Part shown: in pieces, positions 52,707-61,614 of the stretch
Layout: each line of letters begins with the position of its first letter
Numbering within the stretch: the first letter of the stretch is position 1
Source of the DNA: RZZS01 sp964498755
GTDB lineage: Bacteria > Pseudomonadota > Alphaproteobacteria > Micavibrionales > Micavibrionaceae
Length of the DNA: 64,000 nucleotides
Direction of reading: 5' to 3'
NCBI GenBank assembly: GCA_964498755.1
Contig: CAZCIB010000003.1
Span: 1-64,000, forward strand
Position numbers and translations under genes: made by a program
Notes under the pieces: generated by a model
What the model saw: the letters and a program-made list of their open reading frames with translations, nothing else
What the model was told of the DNA's origin: nothing
Database searches by the model: none

Positions 52707-53946
52707 ACCCCAAAAACTCCCACTGCCAATTGATATCCTCTTCGCTTAAGGGGTAATCCGTGCCGCCTCGGGGATACACAAGCTCGGCGGGCGGGATATG
52801 ACACAGCTCCTTTTGCAGCCGCAGACACAGCCGCATGGGCAGCCCCGCCTTGTAAGACAGGGCAATTAACGGTTTGGCCGCCTTCATGTCGGCGATCATC
52901 CTAGCGTCCGCGAATTTGATCCCGGCGCATGCGGCAAGCGCGGCGATCACGAATTCCCCGTCGCGCATGCCGAGCGCGTCGGCGATTGTTTCCTCGTTCA
53001 ACCGCCCTTCTTTTTTCAGCCTTGCCGCCCGGCCTACGGGCGTTTCATCGCTTTTGCTTTCCCTTTCGGTTTCAAAGTCCATGCGGCGGTGAAAGGCGGC
53101 GCTGATTTCCTCGATTGTCTCGGCGTCAAAATCCCCGCGTTTCAACAGCAAATCGCGCACGGACGCTTCCGCGAAATCGGCGAGTTCCCGCGCCATCTCG
53201 GGCGGCAGGTTTTTGCGCTTTGCAATCGCGTCCTGCCATTCCGGCGTGGCTTTGGCCTTTTTGACGATATCGCCCAGCAGTTCCATCGTAATCGCCGCGC
53301 CCTTGTTTTCGAGCAGGATTGCGCCGGCCGGAACGTCGCCCGTATCGATCACCGCCTGCGAGACGAACGCGCTGACCTTTTCACGGCCGGCAATCGCCTG
53401 CACGGCCCAGCTTTCCGGGTGGTTTTTCAGGATATCGATCAGATCGTCGTCGGCGAGCGCGGCGCAAAACCGCAAGACCGGCTCGCTGATCTCGCGCTCG
53501 ATATCGCGGGCAAGGGTATTGACGACGTTCGGCGGGGCCATCGCCTGATCTTTCAGGGCACTTGAAAGCGCGCGGCGGATTTTCAAAACTTCATCCAGCG
53601 CAAGCGTGGCCAGAGCCTGCACGGCGAAGGCGTAAAGCTGGCTGTGTCTGTCTGACGATAATTCAGGCAGTAAAACAATCAGCCGCGCCGCCAGCGCAAG
53701 CCGCACGTCTTCATCGGCGTCAACGGCCAGAACGGAACTCACCTGCACCGGCGTGGCCGGGTTCGCCGCCACCGCTTTTCGAACGCGCGGGTCCGGGTCT
53801 TTTTCGGCGAGGTAATACAGGATTTCCTTGCTGGTCGCGTCGCTGCCCGCCAACGTCAGGCGCTGTTTGACATTGCCTTCCTGCGCGATTTTTTTCTCGG
53901 TCTCGCGGTCGCGCTTTTTGGGGGATTTCTTTTTGAAGTAAAACAT
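52693..53946 (-). CDS. DUF2336-family HEAT-like repeat protein
   Basis: 417 aa. A short basic N-terminus (FYFKKKSPKKRDRETEKK) is followed by helical repeats typical of DUF2336 (alphaproteobacterial): EILYYLAEKDPDPRVRKAVA, VDADEDVRLALAARL, ISEPVLRFCAALADDDLID, WAVQAIAGREKVSAFVSQAV. The function is unknown; some relatives are genetically linked to cell-cycle or envelope genes. The C-terminus ends WQWEFLGFTGK. Confidence 0.82.
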   Translation of the reverse strand: MFYFKKKSPKKRDRETEKKIAQEGNVKQRLTLAGSDATSKEILYYLAEKDPDPRVRKAVAANPATPVQVSSVLAVDADEDVRLALAARLIVLLPELSSDRHSQLYAFAVQALATLALDEVLKIRRALSSALKDQAMAPPNVVNTLARDIEREISEPVLRFCAALADDDLIDILKNHPESWAVQAIAGREKVSAFVSQAVIDTGDVPAGAILLENKGAAITMELLGDIVKKAKATPEWQDAIAKRKNLPPEMARELADFAEASVRDLLLKRGDFDAETIEEISAAFHRRMDFETERESKSDETPVGRAARLKKEGRLNEETIADALGMRDGEFVIAALAACAGIKFADARMIADMKAAKPLIALSYKAGLPMRLCLRLQKELCHIPPAELVYPRGGTDYPLSEEDINWQWEFLGFTGK

Positions 53947-54022
53947 CAGAAGCGAGAACCGAGTTGCAAGAAGCGAGAAACCATACCCATCATATCTCGC
54001 TTCTCGTTTCTCGCAACTCGCT
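53947..54022. repeat. Hairpin with iterated GCGAGAA/TTCTCGC arms
   Basis: AGAAGCGAGAACCGAGTTGC and AGAAGCGAGAAACC against ATCTCGCTTCTCG and CTCGCAACTCGCTTCTC, loop around CATACCCATCAT. It fills the gap between erpA and the DUF2336 gene. Confidence 0.75.
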
Positions 54023-54024
54023 TC

Positions 54025-54348
54025 TCACACAACCGAAAACGACGTGCCGCAGCCGCAGCCCGATTTGGCGTTGGGATTATCGATCTTGAACTCCGCGCCG
54101 ATCAGGCTTTCCTCGAACGCAATGCGCGCGTCCTTGAGGAATTCCAGCGACACGTTATCCGTGACAACCGCGCCGCCGCCAAAGGCGACGTCGTCCGGCT
54201 CCTGATTGTCCGTCAAATCCAGATGATACTGAAAGCCCGAGCAACCGCCGCCCTCCACCGTCACGCGGAGCCTGAGCGCCGGGTTGTTCTGCCGCTGCCT
54301 TAAATAGTTCACGCGCGCAATCGCGCTCTCGTCGACTGTGATGCTCAT
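54025..54348 (-). CDS. erpA: Iron-sulfur cluster insertion protein
   Basis: 107 aa, HesB/IscA family: RLRVTVEGGGCSGFQYHLDL with the first ligand Cys, FEESLIGAEFKIDNPNAKSG and the terminal CGCGTSFSV pair. It delivers Fe-S clusters to apo-proteins. ErpA is the likely type given the EGGGCSGFQY context, but IscA is not excluded. Opposite strand to dgt, a common alphaproteobacterial neighbour. Confidence 0.88.
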   Translation of the reverse strand: MSITVDESAIARVNYLRQRQNNPALRLRVTVEGGGCSGFQYHLDLTDNQEPDDVAFGGGAVVTDNVSLEFLKDARIAFEESLIGAEFKIDNPNAKSGCGCGTSFSVV

Positions 54349-54407
54349 ATATTAATTATATCGCGTTGCGGGAAATAATACAGATGGCGCGCGCGATAGT
54401 CTGATGT

Positions 54408-54560
54408 TTTTTTAACCGCGAATGTTGTCCGCGCGCGCAGTGATCACGGCGATGTTAATGCAGGCTTCGCCGCGTACGCTGTGATCGCCGTGGTTTAAAA
54501 TTGATATTACGCCTTTTTGCATGGTATTCGTGTCCATTCGCGTTCATTCGTGGTTAAATA
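54408..54560. repeat. Iterated palindrome between erpA and dgt
   Basis: AACCGCGAATG and CGCAGTGATCACGGCGATG on one side, GCTGTGATCGCCGTGGTTT and ATTCGCGTTCATTCGTGG on the other. The sequence resembles 'TGTGATCGCCGTGGTT / CATTCGCG' repeats also seen at 16330, 51060 and 62035. Confidence 0.65.
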
Positions 54561-54592
54561 AAGCCTTCTGATTATCACAGTTGTTGCAAGAC

Positions 54593-55804
54593 ATGACCCA
54601 GTCCGCCCTGTCCCAGTCCGATCACAATTACTGCGCCCTGCCGCTGGCCGCGTACGCCTGCCGCCCCGACAGGAGCAAAGGCCGTCTGCACGACGAGCCG
54701 CCGAGTCGGCACCGCACAGAGTTTCACCGTGACCGCGACCGGATCGTTCATGCCAGCGCGTTCCGCCGCCTGAAATACAAGACGCAGGTTTTCGTCTATC
54801 ACGAGGGCGATCATTACCGCACGCGTCTTTCCCATACGCTGGAAGTCGCGCAGGTGACGCGCACGCTCGCCAGAGCCCTGCTGATCAACGAGGATCTGGC
54901 CGAATCGGTTGCGCTGGCCCACGATCTCGGCCATACGCCCTTCGCGCATATCGGCGAGGTGTTCCTGCAGAAATGCATGGAGCCCTATGGCGGATTCGAG
55001 CACAACGACCAGTCTTTGCGCGTTCTGACGATTCTGGAGCGCAAATACCCGGACTGGCGCGGGCTCAATCTGACATGGGAAACGCTCGAGGGCGTGGTCA
55101 AGCATAACGGGCCGATCACGGGGCCTCTGCCCGCAACGCTCGGCAAAGTCAGCAAGGACCTCGATCTCGAACTGTCAACGCATGCCTCGCTGGAGGCGCA
55201 AGCGGCGGCGCTGGCCGACGACATCGCCTATAACAATCACGATGTCGAGGACGGTCTGCGCGCCGGGCTGTTCAGCCTCGAGGAAATCCGGGAACTGCCG
55301 CTTCTCGCCGAAGTTCTTGAGGGCGTCTACGAAAGCCACGGCAAGCTCTCGCAGCATTATCTCGTCAACGAGCTTGTGCGCGACATGATCGGGGAAATGG
55401 TCAATGACGTTCTGCTCGAGACGCGCCGCAGGCTCTCGGACCTAAACGCGCAGACCCCCGACGATATCCGCGGCGCCGGACGGCAGACCGTTACCTTTTC
55501 CCCGGAAATGGAAGAGAAGGTCAATAATTTACGCGCGTTTCTGTACGAGAAAATGTACCGGCATTTCAAGATCAACCGCATCTGGTTCAAGGTCGACAAA
55601 ATCGTCAACGATCTCTTCGGCGCGTTTTTCAACTATCCAAACACCCTGCCCGAGCGCTGGCAGGCCGATATCGCCGAGGCGGGCGGCCACGAAGACGACG
55701 CCGCCAAAGCGCGCGTTGTTTGCGATTACATCGCGGGCATGACCGACCGCTTCGCCATCCGCGAACATGAACGCCTGTTCGATCTGTACTGGGATTTGAA
55801 ATGA
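54593..55804 (+). CDS. dgt: Deoxyguanosinetriphosphate triphosphohydrolase-like protein
   Basis: 403 aa from ATG 54593. HD-domain dNTP triphosphohydrolase: RDRIVHASAFRRLKYKTQVF, TRLSHTLEVAQVTRTLARAL (first His), ALAHDLGHTPFAHIGE (HD), FEHNDQSLRVLT, and DDIAYNNHDVEDGLRAGLF. It hydrolyses dNTPs to nucleosides and triphosphate, and this branch is annotated as dGTPase-like. Followed by a terminator at 55873. Confidence 0.92.
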   Translation: MTQSALSQSDHNYCALPLAAYACRPDRSKGRLHDEPPSRHRTEFHRDRDRIVHASAFRRLKYKTQVFVYHEGDHYRTRLSHTLEVAQVTRTLARALLINEDLAESVALAHDLGHTPFAHIGEVFLQKCMEPYGGFEHNDQSLRVLTILERKYPDWRGLNLTWETLEGVVKHNGPITGPLPATLGKVSKDLDLELSTHASLEAQAAALADDIAYNNHDVEDGLRAGLFSLEEIRELPLLAEVLEGVYESHGKLSQHYLVNELVRDMIGEMVNDVLLETRRRLSDLNAQTPDDIRGAGRQTVTFSPEMEEKVNNLRAFLYEKMYRHFKINRIWFKVDKIVNDLFGAFFNYPNTLPERWQADIAEAGGHEDDAAKARVVCDYIAGMTDRFAIREHERLFDLYWDLK

Positions 55805-55872
55805 GACAGGGCGCTGCCCTTAGCTTACACAATTTCAATAATCACTTTTGGAAAAGGTAACGGGCCCGTTAA

Positions 55873-55895
55873 ACGGACTAAGTCCGTTTTTTTTC
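55873..55895 (+). terminator. Rho-independent terminator of dgt
   Basis: ACGGAC TAA GTCCGT followed by eight T residues, 69 bp after the dgt stop. Confidence 0.75.
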
Positions 55896-56108
55896 GGCGT
55901 TTTTCTATGGATACATCTCTGGCCTTTAGGAATATATTCTACCACAAAATAGCCAAAAAGGTAAGAAGCGGCGCAGAGAAGAGAAAGCCGCACGCAGTGC
56001 TGAATAAACCGTTTTTTTATTGAAGCGCGAAGATGCGAAGAAGCGAAGACGCCTTCGGAGGCTTCGGGCCTTCGCGCCCCAAAAACCACATAAAAAACAA
56101 AATAACGC

Positions 56109-56136
56109 TTGCGGTTTTCTTAAATTTCCGTATTAT
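56109..56136 (+). promoter_or_regulatory. Sigma-70-type promoter
   Basis: TTGCGG, 16 bp, TATTAT. The predicted start of transcription (~56143) is at the ATG of the short open frame 56146, so that frame would be leaderless if translated. Confidence 0.5.
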
Positions 56137-56145
56137 TCCCTGCGT

Positions 56146-56346
56146 ATGTTTCTTGAAATAGAGGGTGATAAAGGATGGTCCGGCCTGGCATTCTTTGGAG
56201 TCGTATTGCGCGAAGCGTTTCGGATTATATCCATGGCAGTGATCTGGATCGCAATCCTGCATGGAGTGGCCGGGAACCGGCAGAGCTTTCTGGCGCACGA
56301 AATGCTTCAATGGCCGGGCAAGCCGGCAGAACAAAACTCATCATAA
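56146..56346 (+). CDS. Possible short membrane peptide, or frameshifted start of the next gene
   Basis: 66 aa from ATG 56146: EIEGDKGWSGLAFFGVVLRE then IISMAVIWIAILHGVAGN, one membrane helix. It looks more protein-like than the overlapping upstream part (56175-56310) of the next frame. Either it is a separate small gene or a one-base shift near 56310-56346 separates it from the 56310 gene. No ribosome-binding site. Confidence 0.35.
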   Translation: MFLEIEGDKGWSGLAFFGVVLREAFRIISMAVIWIAILHGVAGNRQSFLAHEMLQWPGKPAEQNSS

Positions 56347-57683
56347 ATAATCCAGGTCAGTCACTTGGGGACCTGCGCGTTGAAAGCGCAACACAGTTTT
56401 TTGAGCGCGTCCTTGAATTCAAGCGCACGCACCTTGAGCAAGATATGGAAGGCCTTTACGTCGAAGGCTTTTTTGATGCCTTTGGTCTTGTCTCTTCAGG
56501 CTATACAGGCGCAAATTACTTTCTGGGCGACGAGGAGGCCTTCGCAGCCGGAGGCGCCGCATTAATGAGTTTCGGCTCCATCGCCTCCGGGGCAGCTACA
56601 GCTTGGAGCTTTTATAAACGTCTGGAAGCTACGAGACTTTTACAGGCGATTTCAGACTTCGCGCATTATGAGACGAATCCTGCGACAGGTCATAAAAAAA
56701 AGCGGGCCCCGGGAGATACTGAAAAAATATTCTTTGCGGCCCTGCCAATAGTCAGGGTAGAAGCTTCGATTCCTAATGAGGATGGCATGGGAACCGGGGA
56801 TGACATGGTTACCTTCAAGCCGGAAAAGGTTACGCTTAATAACAGACTGCCTCAGGGCTTAATGGATATCATCAATGAAGCCGAGCATCACAAACCGAAG
56901 CTGGAGGCATTTAGCTTAAGTCATTTGCCAGGGCTTATCAGACGCGAAACCCCGAAAATGCTACGCAGCGTATTTGTCGAGGGAAGCGTCACAGCCTACC
57001 GCTCTTTCTGGCATGAACCCAGACAAACGCTTAAAGAGACAGCCGCCTCTTTAAGCACGGCGTTCAGACTAGCGGGGAACCCCGTTAAAACCTGCCGTAG
57101 GGCTTTTCTGCAAACGGCCGAGGAAAGGCGTATCGCATTCCATCGCAGCGTGCAAAGGGAAGATAACAAGCTGATATCAGACATAGACCGAGAAGCAGCT
57201 AAGTCTCTGCCTGATCACAAGAAGCTCAGGCTGGAAGATATATTCCCGCAGGAAGAAGTCGACGCTATTCGCGAGTGGTCATATCCTAAAGCAAGCCTCC
57301 GTCGTCTTGTCAGGGAGGAGGCGATCCTCGCTGCCGGGGGCGTTGCCGCCATGTTATTTACTGTAGGCGGACTTGCCAAAGGCAGCGCTGGGGCTATGAG
57401 CGGCGGCGCAAAAGCTCTAAATGGAGACTTCTCCGGCATAGGCTCTCTGTCACTGGGCATCATGGACATATACATGGCCATCATGAACGTCGTGCCTTGG
57501 CGCGTTATCGGACGCGGCGTACTGGAGCTTGAAGGAAAAGAAAAAGAGCATGGCGATGAGATTATAAGGAAATATTCTGATCTCAGGGAATTACAGGCAA
57601 GAATAAAACAAACAATGGACAACGGCGGCGGCGCGGCGACTGCGGAACAGGAATCTCCTGCCCCTGCCCCTGCCCCCGCCTGA
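56310..57683 (+). CDS. Unknown membrane-associated protein with Pro/Ala tail
   Basis: About 457 aa from ATG 56310 (the frame is open from 56175). Two hydrophobic regions: residues ~55-85 (AAGGAALMSFGSIASGAATA) and ~345-410 (EEAILAAGGVAAMLFTVGGL, LSLGIMDIYMAIMNVVPW). Between them is a charged domain with RETPKMLRSVFVEGSVTAY and KTCRRAFLQTAEERRIAFHR. It ends EQESPAPAPAPA. Not recognised. In many alphaproteobacteria argS occupies the place between dgt and the SPOR gene; here this gene does. Confidence 0.7.
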   Translation: MAGQAGRTKLIINNPGQSLGDLRVESATQFFERVLEFKRTHLEQDMEGLYVEGFFDAFGLVSSGYTGANYFLGDEEAFAAGGAALMSFGSIASGAATAWSFYKRLEATRLLQAISDFAHYETNPATGHKKKRAPGDTEKIFFAALPIVRVEASIPNEDGMGTGDDMVTFKPEKVTLNNRLPQGLMDIINEAEHHKPKLEAFSLSHLPGLIRRETPKMLRSVFVEGSVTAYRSFWHEPRQTLKETAASLSTAFRLAGNPVKTCRRAFLQTAEERRIAFHRSVQREDNKLISDIDREAAKSLPDHKKLRLEDIFPQEEVDAIREWSYPKASLRRLVREEAILAAGGVAAMLFTVGGLAKGSAGAMSGGAKALNGDFSGIGSLSLGIMDIYMAIMNVVPWRVIGRGVLELEGKEKEHGDEIIRKYSDLRELQARIKQTMDNGGGAATAEQESPAPAPAPA

Positions 57684-57797
57684 TATCCTCAAAAAGTGGA
57701 TAACTCGACCGCAACCGAATCGCCCGCTCTTGAGCGCATATCCTTAATCTGTTAATTGATTATTATTGCAAAACATATACGCGAAGGATGACGGGAC

Positions 57798-58748
57798 ATG
57801 CCGGAAAACGCACAGAACAATGGCGGTAAGGATAACATCATCGCCGGAATCGGCCGGGCGATTCGCCGCAACAACCGCGTGCACGGGCGCGGCTCGCTGG
57901 TCAGCTTCATGGTCGTCCTGTCGATGATCGCCGTGCTCGTCGGCGTTCTCTGGTACAGCTATCCGCGCGAAACGGAGACTTATGACCGCAACACGGTTCC
58001 TCTTGTGCGGGCCGATGACGAGCCATACCGCACGAAGCCCGAAGACCCCGGCGGCATGAACGTGCCGCATCGCGACAGCACGATTTTCGAAGGCATGCGC
58101 GAGGGCCGCAATCAGACCGGCGGCAACGGCAGGATAGAAAATCTGCTGGCCGAGGATGAAAAACCCATGCCGCGCGATCAGCTTTTCGCCGGTCTGAACA
58201 CGCGGCAGGACATACAGGAGAAAGCCCCGCAGAACCTTTTTGACGAGGCCGATACGCCTGACGCAAACGATCTGACGGAAACAATGCCGCCGCAGCCCCG
58301 CCCCCCGGCTAATGAAACAGAGGAGGATACGCGCGCGCTTGTGAAATCCGTCCTTGAAGAGCATGACAAAACCGCCGCCGAAAAGAAACAGCAGGATACG
58401 GCCACGAACAGCGCGGCGCCCGAAGCCAGACCCGAGCCGAAGCCAGAAACCGTTGAACCCGCCGCCGGCAGCGTCCAGCGAACGATCGCCGATTCGCCGC
58501 GGGATTATTTCGTGCAGCTCGCCAGCCTGGGCAGCCGCGACGCCGCGCTCTCGGCCTGGAAAAAACTGGAAGGACAGCACGCCTCGGTTCTTAAAGGCGA
58601 ACAGCACAGGATCCGCAGCGCCGACATACCGGGCCGCGGCACGTTCTATCGCGTGCAGGCGGGACCCTATACGAAAGACCGCGCAAACGACGTATGCGGG
58701 GAAATAAAAAGCGCTGGCGCAGGTGGCTGCCTTGTGGTCAAGCGCTGA
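57798..58748 (+). CDS. SPOR-domain protein
   Basis: 316 aa. Cytoplasmic start, one membrane helix (SLVSFMVVLSMIAVLVGVLW, ~35-55), a long disordered Pro/Glu-rich periplasmic linker, and a C-terminal SPOR domain (DYFVQLASLGSRDAALSAWK ... GTFYRVQAGPYTKDRANDVC). SPOR domains bind denuded septal peptidoglycan, so it is probably a division-site protein. The end overlaps nagZ by 26 bp; part of the SPOR-nagZ-scpA-scpB-tatABC string. Confidence 0.88.
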   Translation: MPENAQNNGGKDNIIAGIGRAIRRNNRVHGRGSLVSFMVVLSMIAVLVGVLWYSYPRETETYDRNTVPLVRADDEPYRTKPEDPGGMNVPHRDSTIFEGMREGRNQTGGNGRIENLLAEDEKPMPRDQLFAGLNTRQDIQEKAPQNLFDEADTPDANDLTETMPPQPRPPANETEEDTRALVKSVLEEHDKTAAEKKQQDTATNSAAPEARPEPKPETVEPAAGSVQRTIADSPRDYFVQLASLGSRDAALSAWKKLEGQHASVLKGEQHRIRSADIPGRGTFYRVQAGPYTKDRANDVCGEIKSAGAGGCLVVKR

Positions 58749-59706
58749 GATTAATACTTCCGTCCTCGCCGCGATATTCTCTCTTTCCGGTCCCGAATTA
58801 ACGGACCGGGAAAAGGCGCTGTTCCGTGAGAGCAACCCGCTTGGCTTCATCCTGTTCGCGCGCAATTGCGCCGATCCCGACCAGCTGCGCAAACTTACGG
58901 ACGACTTGAAGGACGCGCTCGGGCGCGATTGCCCGGTCCTCATCGATCAGGAAGGCGGACGCGTCCAGCGCCTCAAGCCGCCGCACTGGAGCGCATATCC
59001 GCCCATGCGCGATTTTGCCGATCAGCCTTACGAAGCCTTGGAATCGGCCATCCGCGCGCAGGCCGGGGAATTGACGGACGCCGGGATCAACGTCAATTGC
59101 GCGCCCGTTCTAGACGTTCTCACGCCTGAAACGCATGACGTGATCGGCGACCGCGCCTTCAGCCACAACCCGGAAATCGTCAGTGAACTGGGAGGGATCG
59201 TTTGCGAAGCCCTGCTCGGCGCGGGCATTACGCCCGTTATCAAACACATGCCCGGACACGGCCGCGCCACGGCGGACAGTCACCACGTCCTGCCGCGCGT
59301 ACGCGCCGCGCGCGGGGAACTGGAAAAGGATTTTGCGCCGTTCCGGGATATCGCCGGACGATTCGGCCACAAAGTATGGGCGATGACGGCGCATGTGGTT
59401 TATGACGAGATTGACATGTACCTGCCCACGACATTGTCGCGCAAAGCCATATCCGGCGTCATCCGACGCGATATCGGCTTTGACGGTTTTCTCATTAGCG
59501 ACGATATGGAGATGAAGGCTCTGGCCAGTTACGGCGATGTCGCGGAAAACGCGCGCGTCGCGCTTAATGCGGGCCTTGACTGCGTTCTGCACTGCAACGG
59601 GGATTTCAAAGAGATGGAACGGCTGGCGGACGCGTTGCCAAAGCTGCGGATGGATTCCGTAAAAAGGTTGCAAAATACGGGGAAATCATCAAAAGTAGCG
59701 TCATGA
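58723..59706 (+). CDS. nagZ: Beta-N-acetylhexosaminidase
   Basis: 327 aa from GTG 58723 (TTG 58732 is an alternative). Glycoside hydrolase family 3: LIDQEGGRVQRLKPPHW, INVNCAPVLDVLTPETHDVI, the family motif KHMPGHGRATADSH containing the catalytic His/Asp pair, and the nucleophile Asp in FLISDDMEMKAL. It removes GlcNAc from recycled cell-wall fragments in the cytoplasm. Overlaps scpA by 4 bp. Confidence 0.94.
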   Translation: MAALWSSAEINTSVLAAIFSLSGPELTDREKALFRESNPLGFILFARNCADPDQLRKLTDDLKDALGRDCPVLIDQEGGRVQRLKPPHWSAYPPMRDFADQPYEALESAIRAQAGELTDAGINVNCAPVLDVLTPETHDVIGDRAFSHNPEIVSELGGIVCEALLGAGITPVIKHMPGHGRATADSHHVLPRVRAARGELEKDFAPFRDIAGRFGHKVWAMTAHVVYDEIDMYLPTTLSRKAISGVIRRDIGFDGFLISDDMEMKALASYGDVAENARVALNAGLDCVLHCNGDFKEMERLADALPKLRMDSVKRLQNTGKSSKVAS

Positions 59707-60518
59707 ACCAGCCCGCTTTCGAGGAAGATCCGCCGCGAGAATACGGCGCGGCAAGCGCGCATTCCGCCGATGCGTTGCTGCTCAATATCGACGGCTACGA
59801 GGGGCCGATCGACGTTTTGTTACAGCTTGCGCGCGACCAGAAAGTCGATCTCTCGAAAATCTCGATCCTGCAGCTCGCGCGGCAATACTTGAGCTTTATC
59901 GAGCGCGCGCAGGATTTACGCCTGGAGCTTGCCGCCGATTACCTCGTCATGGCGGCGTGGCTCGCCTATCTTAAATCGCGCCTGCTGCTGCCAAAACAGG
60001 AGAGCGGTGAAGAAGAACTCTCGGCGCAGGAAATGGCCGAGGCTCTGCAGTTTCAGTTGCGCCGTCTTGAAGCCATGCGGAAATCCGCCGATAAACTTAT
60101 GCGGCGTCCGCAGCTCGGGCAGAATGTTTTTGCGCGCGGCATGCCGGAGCAGTTCGGTACGCAAACGAACGTCACCTACGACGTCGGCCTCTACGATCTC
60201 CTGAAGGCTTACGGCGATATCAAGCGCCGCGCAGCCGGACAGCATTACGAAATGCCGGTCTTCACATTGATGAGCATGGAACAGGCGATGGAGCGCATGA
60301 CGCGCATGTTCGGCCAGCTCCCGCAAAAAGCAGGCAAGAGCGTCTGGACCACGCTGCACAGCTTCATTCCTGAGGGCGGAGATAAACTTTTCTCGCGCTC
60401 CGCGCTGGCCTCGCTGTTCACGGCCGGGCTGGAGCTTGCGAAACAGGGCAGGCTTGAAATCAGGCAGGACGGTCTGTTCCGTCCGATTTATTTAAGGGCG
60501 GAAGTCGATGACGTTTAA
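59703..60518 (+). CDS. scpA: Segregation and condensation protein A
   Basis: 271 aa. Kleisin subunit of the SMC-ScpAB complex: LLLNIDGYEGPIDVLLQLAR, KISILQLARQYLSFIERAQD, LAADYLVMAAWLAYLKSRLL and a winged-helix C-terminus (LFTAGLELAKQGRLEIRQDG). ATGA overlap with nagZ indicates coupling. Confidence 0.94.
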   Translation: MNQPAFEEDPPREYGAASAHSADALLLNIDGYEGPIDVLLQLARDQKVDLSKISILQLARQYLSFIERAQDLRLELAADYLVMAAWLAYLKSRLLLPKQESGEEELSAQEMAEALQFQLRRLEAMRKSADKLMRRPQLGQNVFARGMPEQFGTQTNVTYDVGLYDLLKAYGDIKRRAAGQHYEMPVFTLMSMEQAMERMTRMFGQLPQKAGKSVWTTLHSFIPEGGDKLFSRSALASLFTAGLELAKQGRLEIRQDGLFRPIYLRAEVDDV

Positions 60519-60527
60519 TATGAATTG

Positions 60528-60590
60528 CATCCCGGACTGGATCCGGGATCCAGTGAATTGTTGTCTGGATCCCGGCTTGCGCCGGGATGC
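60528..60590. repeat. GCATCCCGG palindrome between scpA and scpB
   Basis: GCATCCCGGACTGGATCCGG, GATCCAGTG, then CTGGATCCCGGC and GCCGGGATGC, 63 bp. It is open in the scpB frame, so an extended ScpB start at 60525 is possible but not conserved. Confidence 0.8.
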
Positions 60591-60605
60591 TGCGAGAGTG
60601 AAGGC

Positions 60606-61205
60606 ATGAGTAAAAACAACCACCTCCGCCTGCTCGAAGCGTTATTGTTCGCAAGCGCCGAGCCGCTCTCGCCCAGGGCCATGCGCGAAAGACTTGGCGA
60701 GGACATTGATCTTGGCGCGCTTTTGAGCGAATTACAAAGCCATTACAAAGACCGCGGCGTTAATCTCGTGGAGATCGGCGGTCTGTGGGCCTTCCGCACC
60801 GCGCCGGATCTGGGCGAAGCCTTGAGCCTCAACAAGGACGTCCAGCGCAAGCTCTCGCGCGCCGCGCTGGAGACGATGGCGATTATCGCCTATCATCAGC
60901 CGATCACCCGCGCGGAAATCGAGAATATCCGCGGCGTGGCGACCTCGAAAGGCACGCTGGACGTCTTGATGGAGACGGGCTGGATCAAGCCGGGACGGCG
61001 GCGCGAGAGCCCGGGGCGGCCGCTGACCTGGGTGACAACGAACGCTTTTATGGATCAGTTCGGGCTTGAGAGCATGACCGATCTGCCGGGCCTCGACGAT
61101 CTCAAGGCCACGGGCCTCCTCGACCGCCGCCCCGCGATAGAAGCCTTGCCTGACAGCGAGGATTTGTTTAGAGATCAGATAGACCGGGAAGAGGAAGAGG
61201 TTTAG
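60606..61205 (+). CDS. scpB: Segregation and condensation protein B
   Basis: 199 aa from ATG 60606. Tandem winged-helix protein: LRLLEALLFASAEPLSPRAM, LSRAALETMAIIAYHQPITR, IENIRGVATSKGTLDVLMET, RRRESPGRPLTWVTTNAFMD. Partner of ScpA and SMC in chromosome organisation. Confidence 0.93.
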   Translation: MSKNNHLRLLEALLFASAEPLSPRAMRERLGEDIDLGALLSELQSHYKDRGVNLVEIGGLWAFRTAPDLGEALSLNKDVQRKLSRAALETMAIIAYHQPITRAEIENIRGVATSKGTLDVLMETGWIKPGRRRESPGRPLTWVTTNAFMDQFGLESMTDLPGLDDLKATGLLDRRPAIEALPDSEDLFRDQIDREEEEV

Positions 61206-61218
61206 AAGCCGCCCGGCT

Positions 61219-61331
61219 GTCATCTCGTGCGCAGCGCCGACAGGCGCGCAGTCGAGAGATCCGCGTAAAAAATTATACTGGATCAGATCTCTCCGCTACG
61301 CCTTGCTTTGCAAGGCTTCGGTCGAGATGAC
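61219..61331. repeat. GTCATCTCG palindrome between scpB and tatA
   Basis: GTCATCTCGTGCGC ... GCAGTCGAGAGATCCGC against GGATCAGATCTCTCCGC ... GGTCGAGATGAC, about 113 bp, with a GCTTTGCAAGGC loop hairpin. Possible terminator. Confidence 0.7.
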
Positions 61332-61354
61332 AAATTAAAGGAGAGGAAAAACGC

Positions 61355-61534
61355 ATGTCTCTTGGCATCTGGCAAATCGCATTAATCGTGCTGGTGATCC
61401 TGCTGCTCTTCGGCGCGGGCAGACTGCCGCGCATGATGGAAGACCTCGGCAAGGGCATCAATTCATTCAAAAAAGGCCTCAAGGACGAGAAGTCCGGAGA
61501 GCCGGAAAAGATTGAGAAGAAGGAAGGGGAGTAG
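61355..61534 (+). CDS. tatA: Twin-arginine translocase subunit TatA
   Basis: 59 aa from ATG 61355, with AAAGGAGAGG upstream. One membrane helix (IWQIALIVLVILLLFGAG) with the hinge FGAGRLPRMM, then an amphipathic helix (MEDLGKGINSFKKGLKDE) and a charged tail. TatA polymerises into the pore for folded proteins. Followed by tatB and tatC in the standard order. Confidence 0.94.
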   Translation: MSLGIWQIALIVLVILLLFGAGRLPRMMEDLGKGINSFKKGLKDEKSGEPEKIEKKEGE

Positions 61535-61612
61535 TTACGAGTTCAAGTTACGAGTTACAAGAAGAACAATATCTTGCAACTCGCAACTCGCAACTCGCAA
61601 CTCGCAACTGGA
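61534..61612. repeat. Hairpin with iterated GAGTTAC / CTCGCAACT arms
   Basis: GTTACGAGTTC, AAGTTACGAGTTACAAG on the left, CTTGCAACT and three further CTCGCAACT units on the right. It occupies the whole tatA-tatB gap and begins in the tatA stop codon. Confidence 0.8.
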
Positions 61613-61614
61613 AT

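Larger units (their letters stand above)
55805..56145. other. Gene-free stretch after dgt
   Basis: It holds a terminator (55873-55895), an iterated GCGAAGA repeat (56020-56095: GAAGCGCGAAGATGCGAAG and GCCTTCGGAGGC...GGGCCTTCGCGCC) and a promoter TTGCGG (56109-56114), 16 bp, TATTAT (56131-56136). I see no gene in 55896-56019. Confidence 0.65.
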
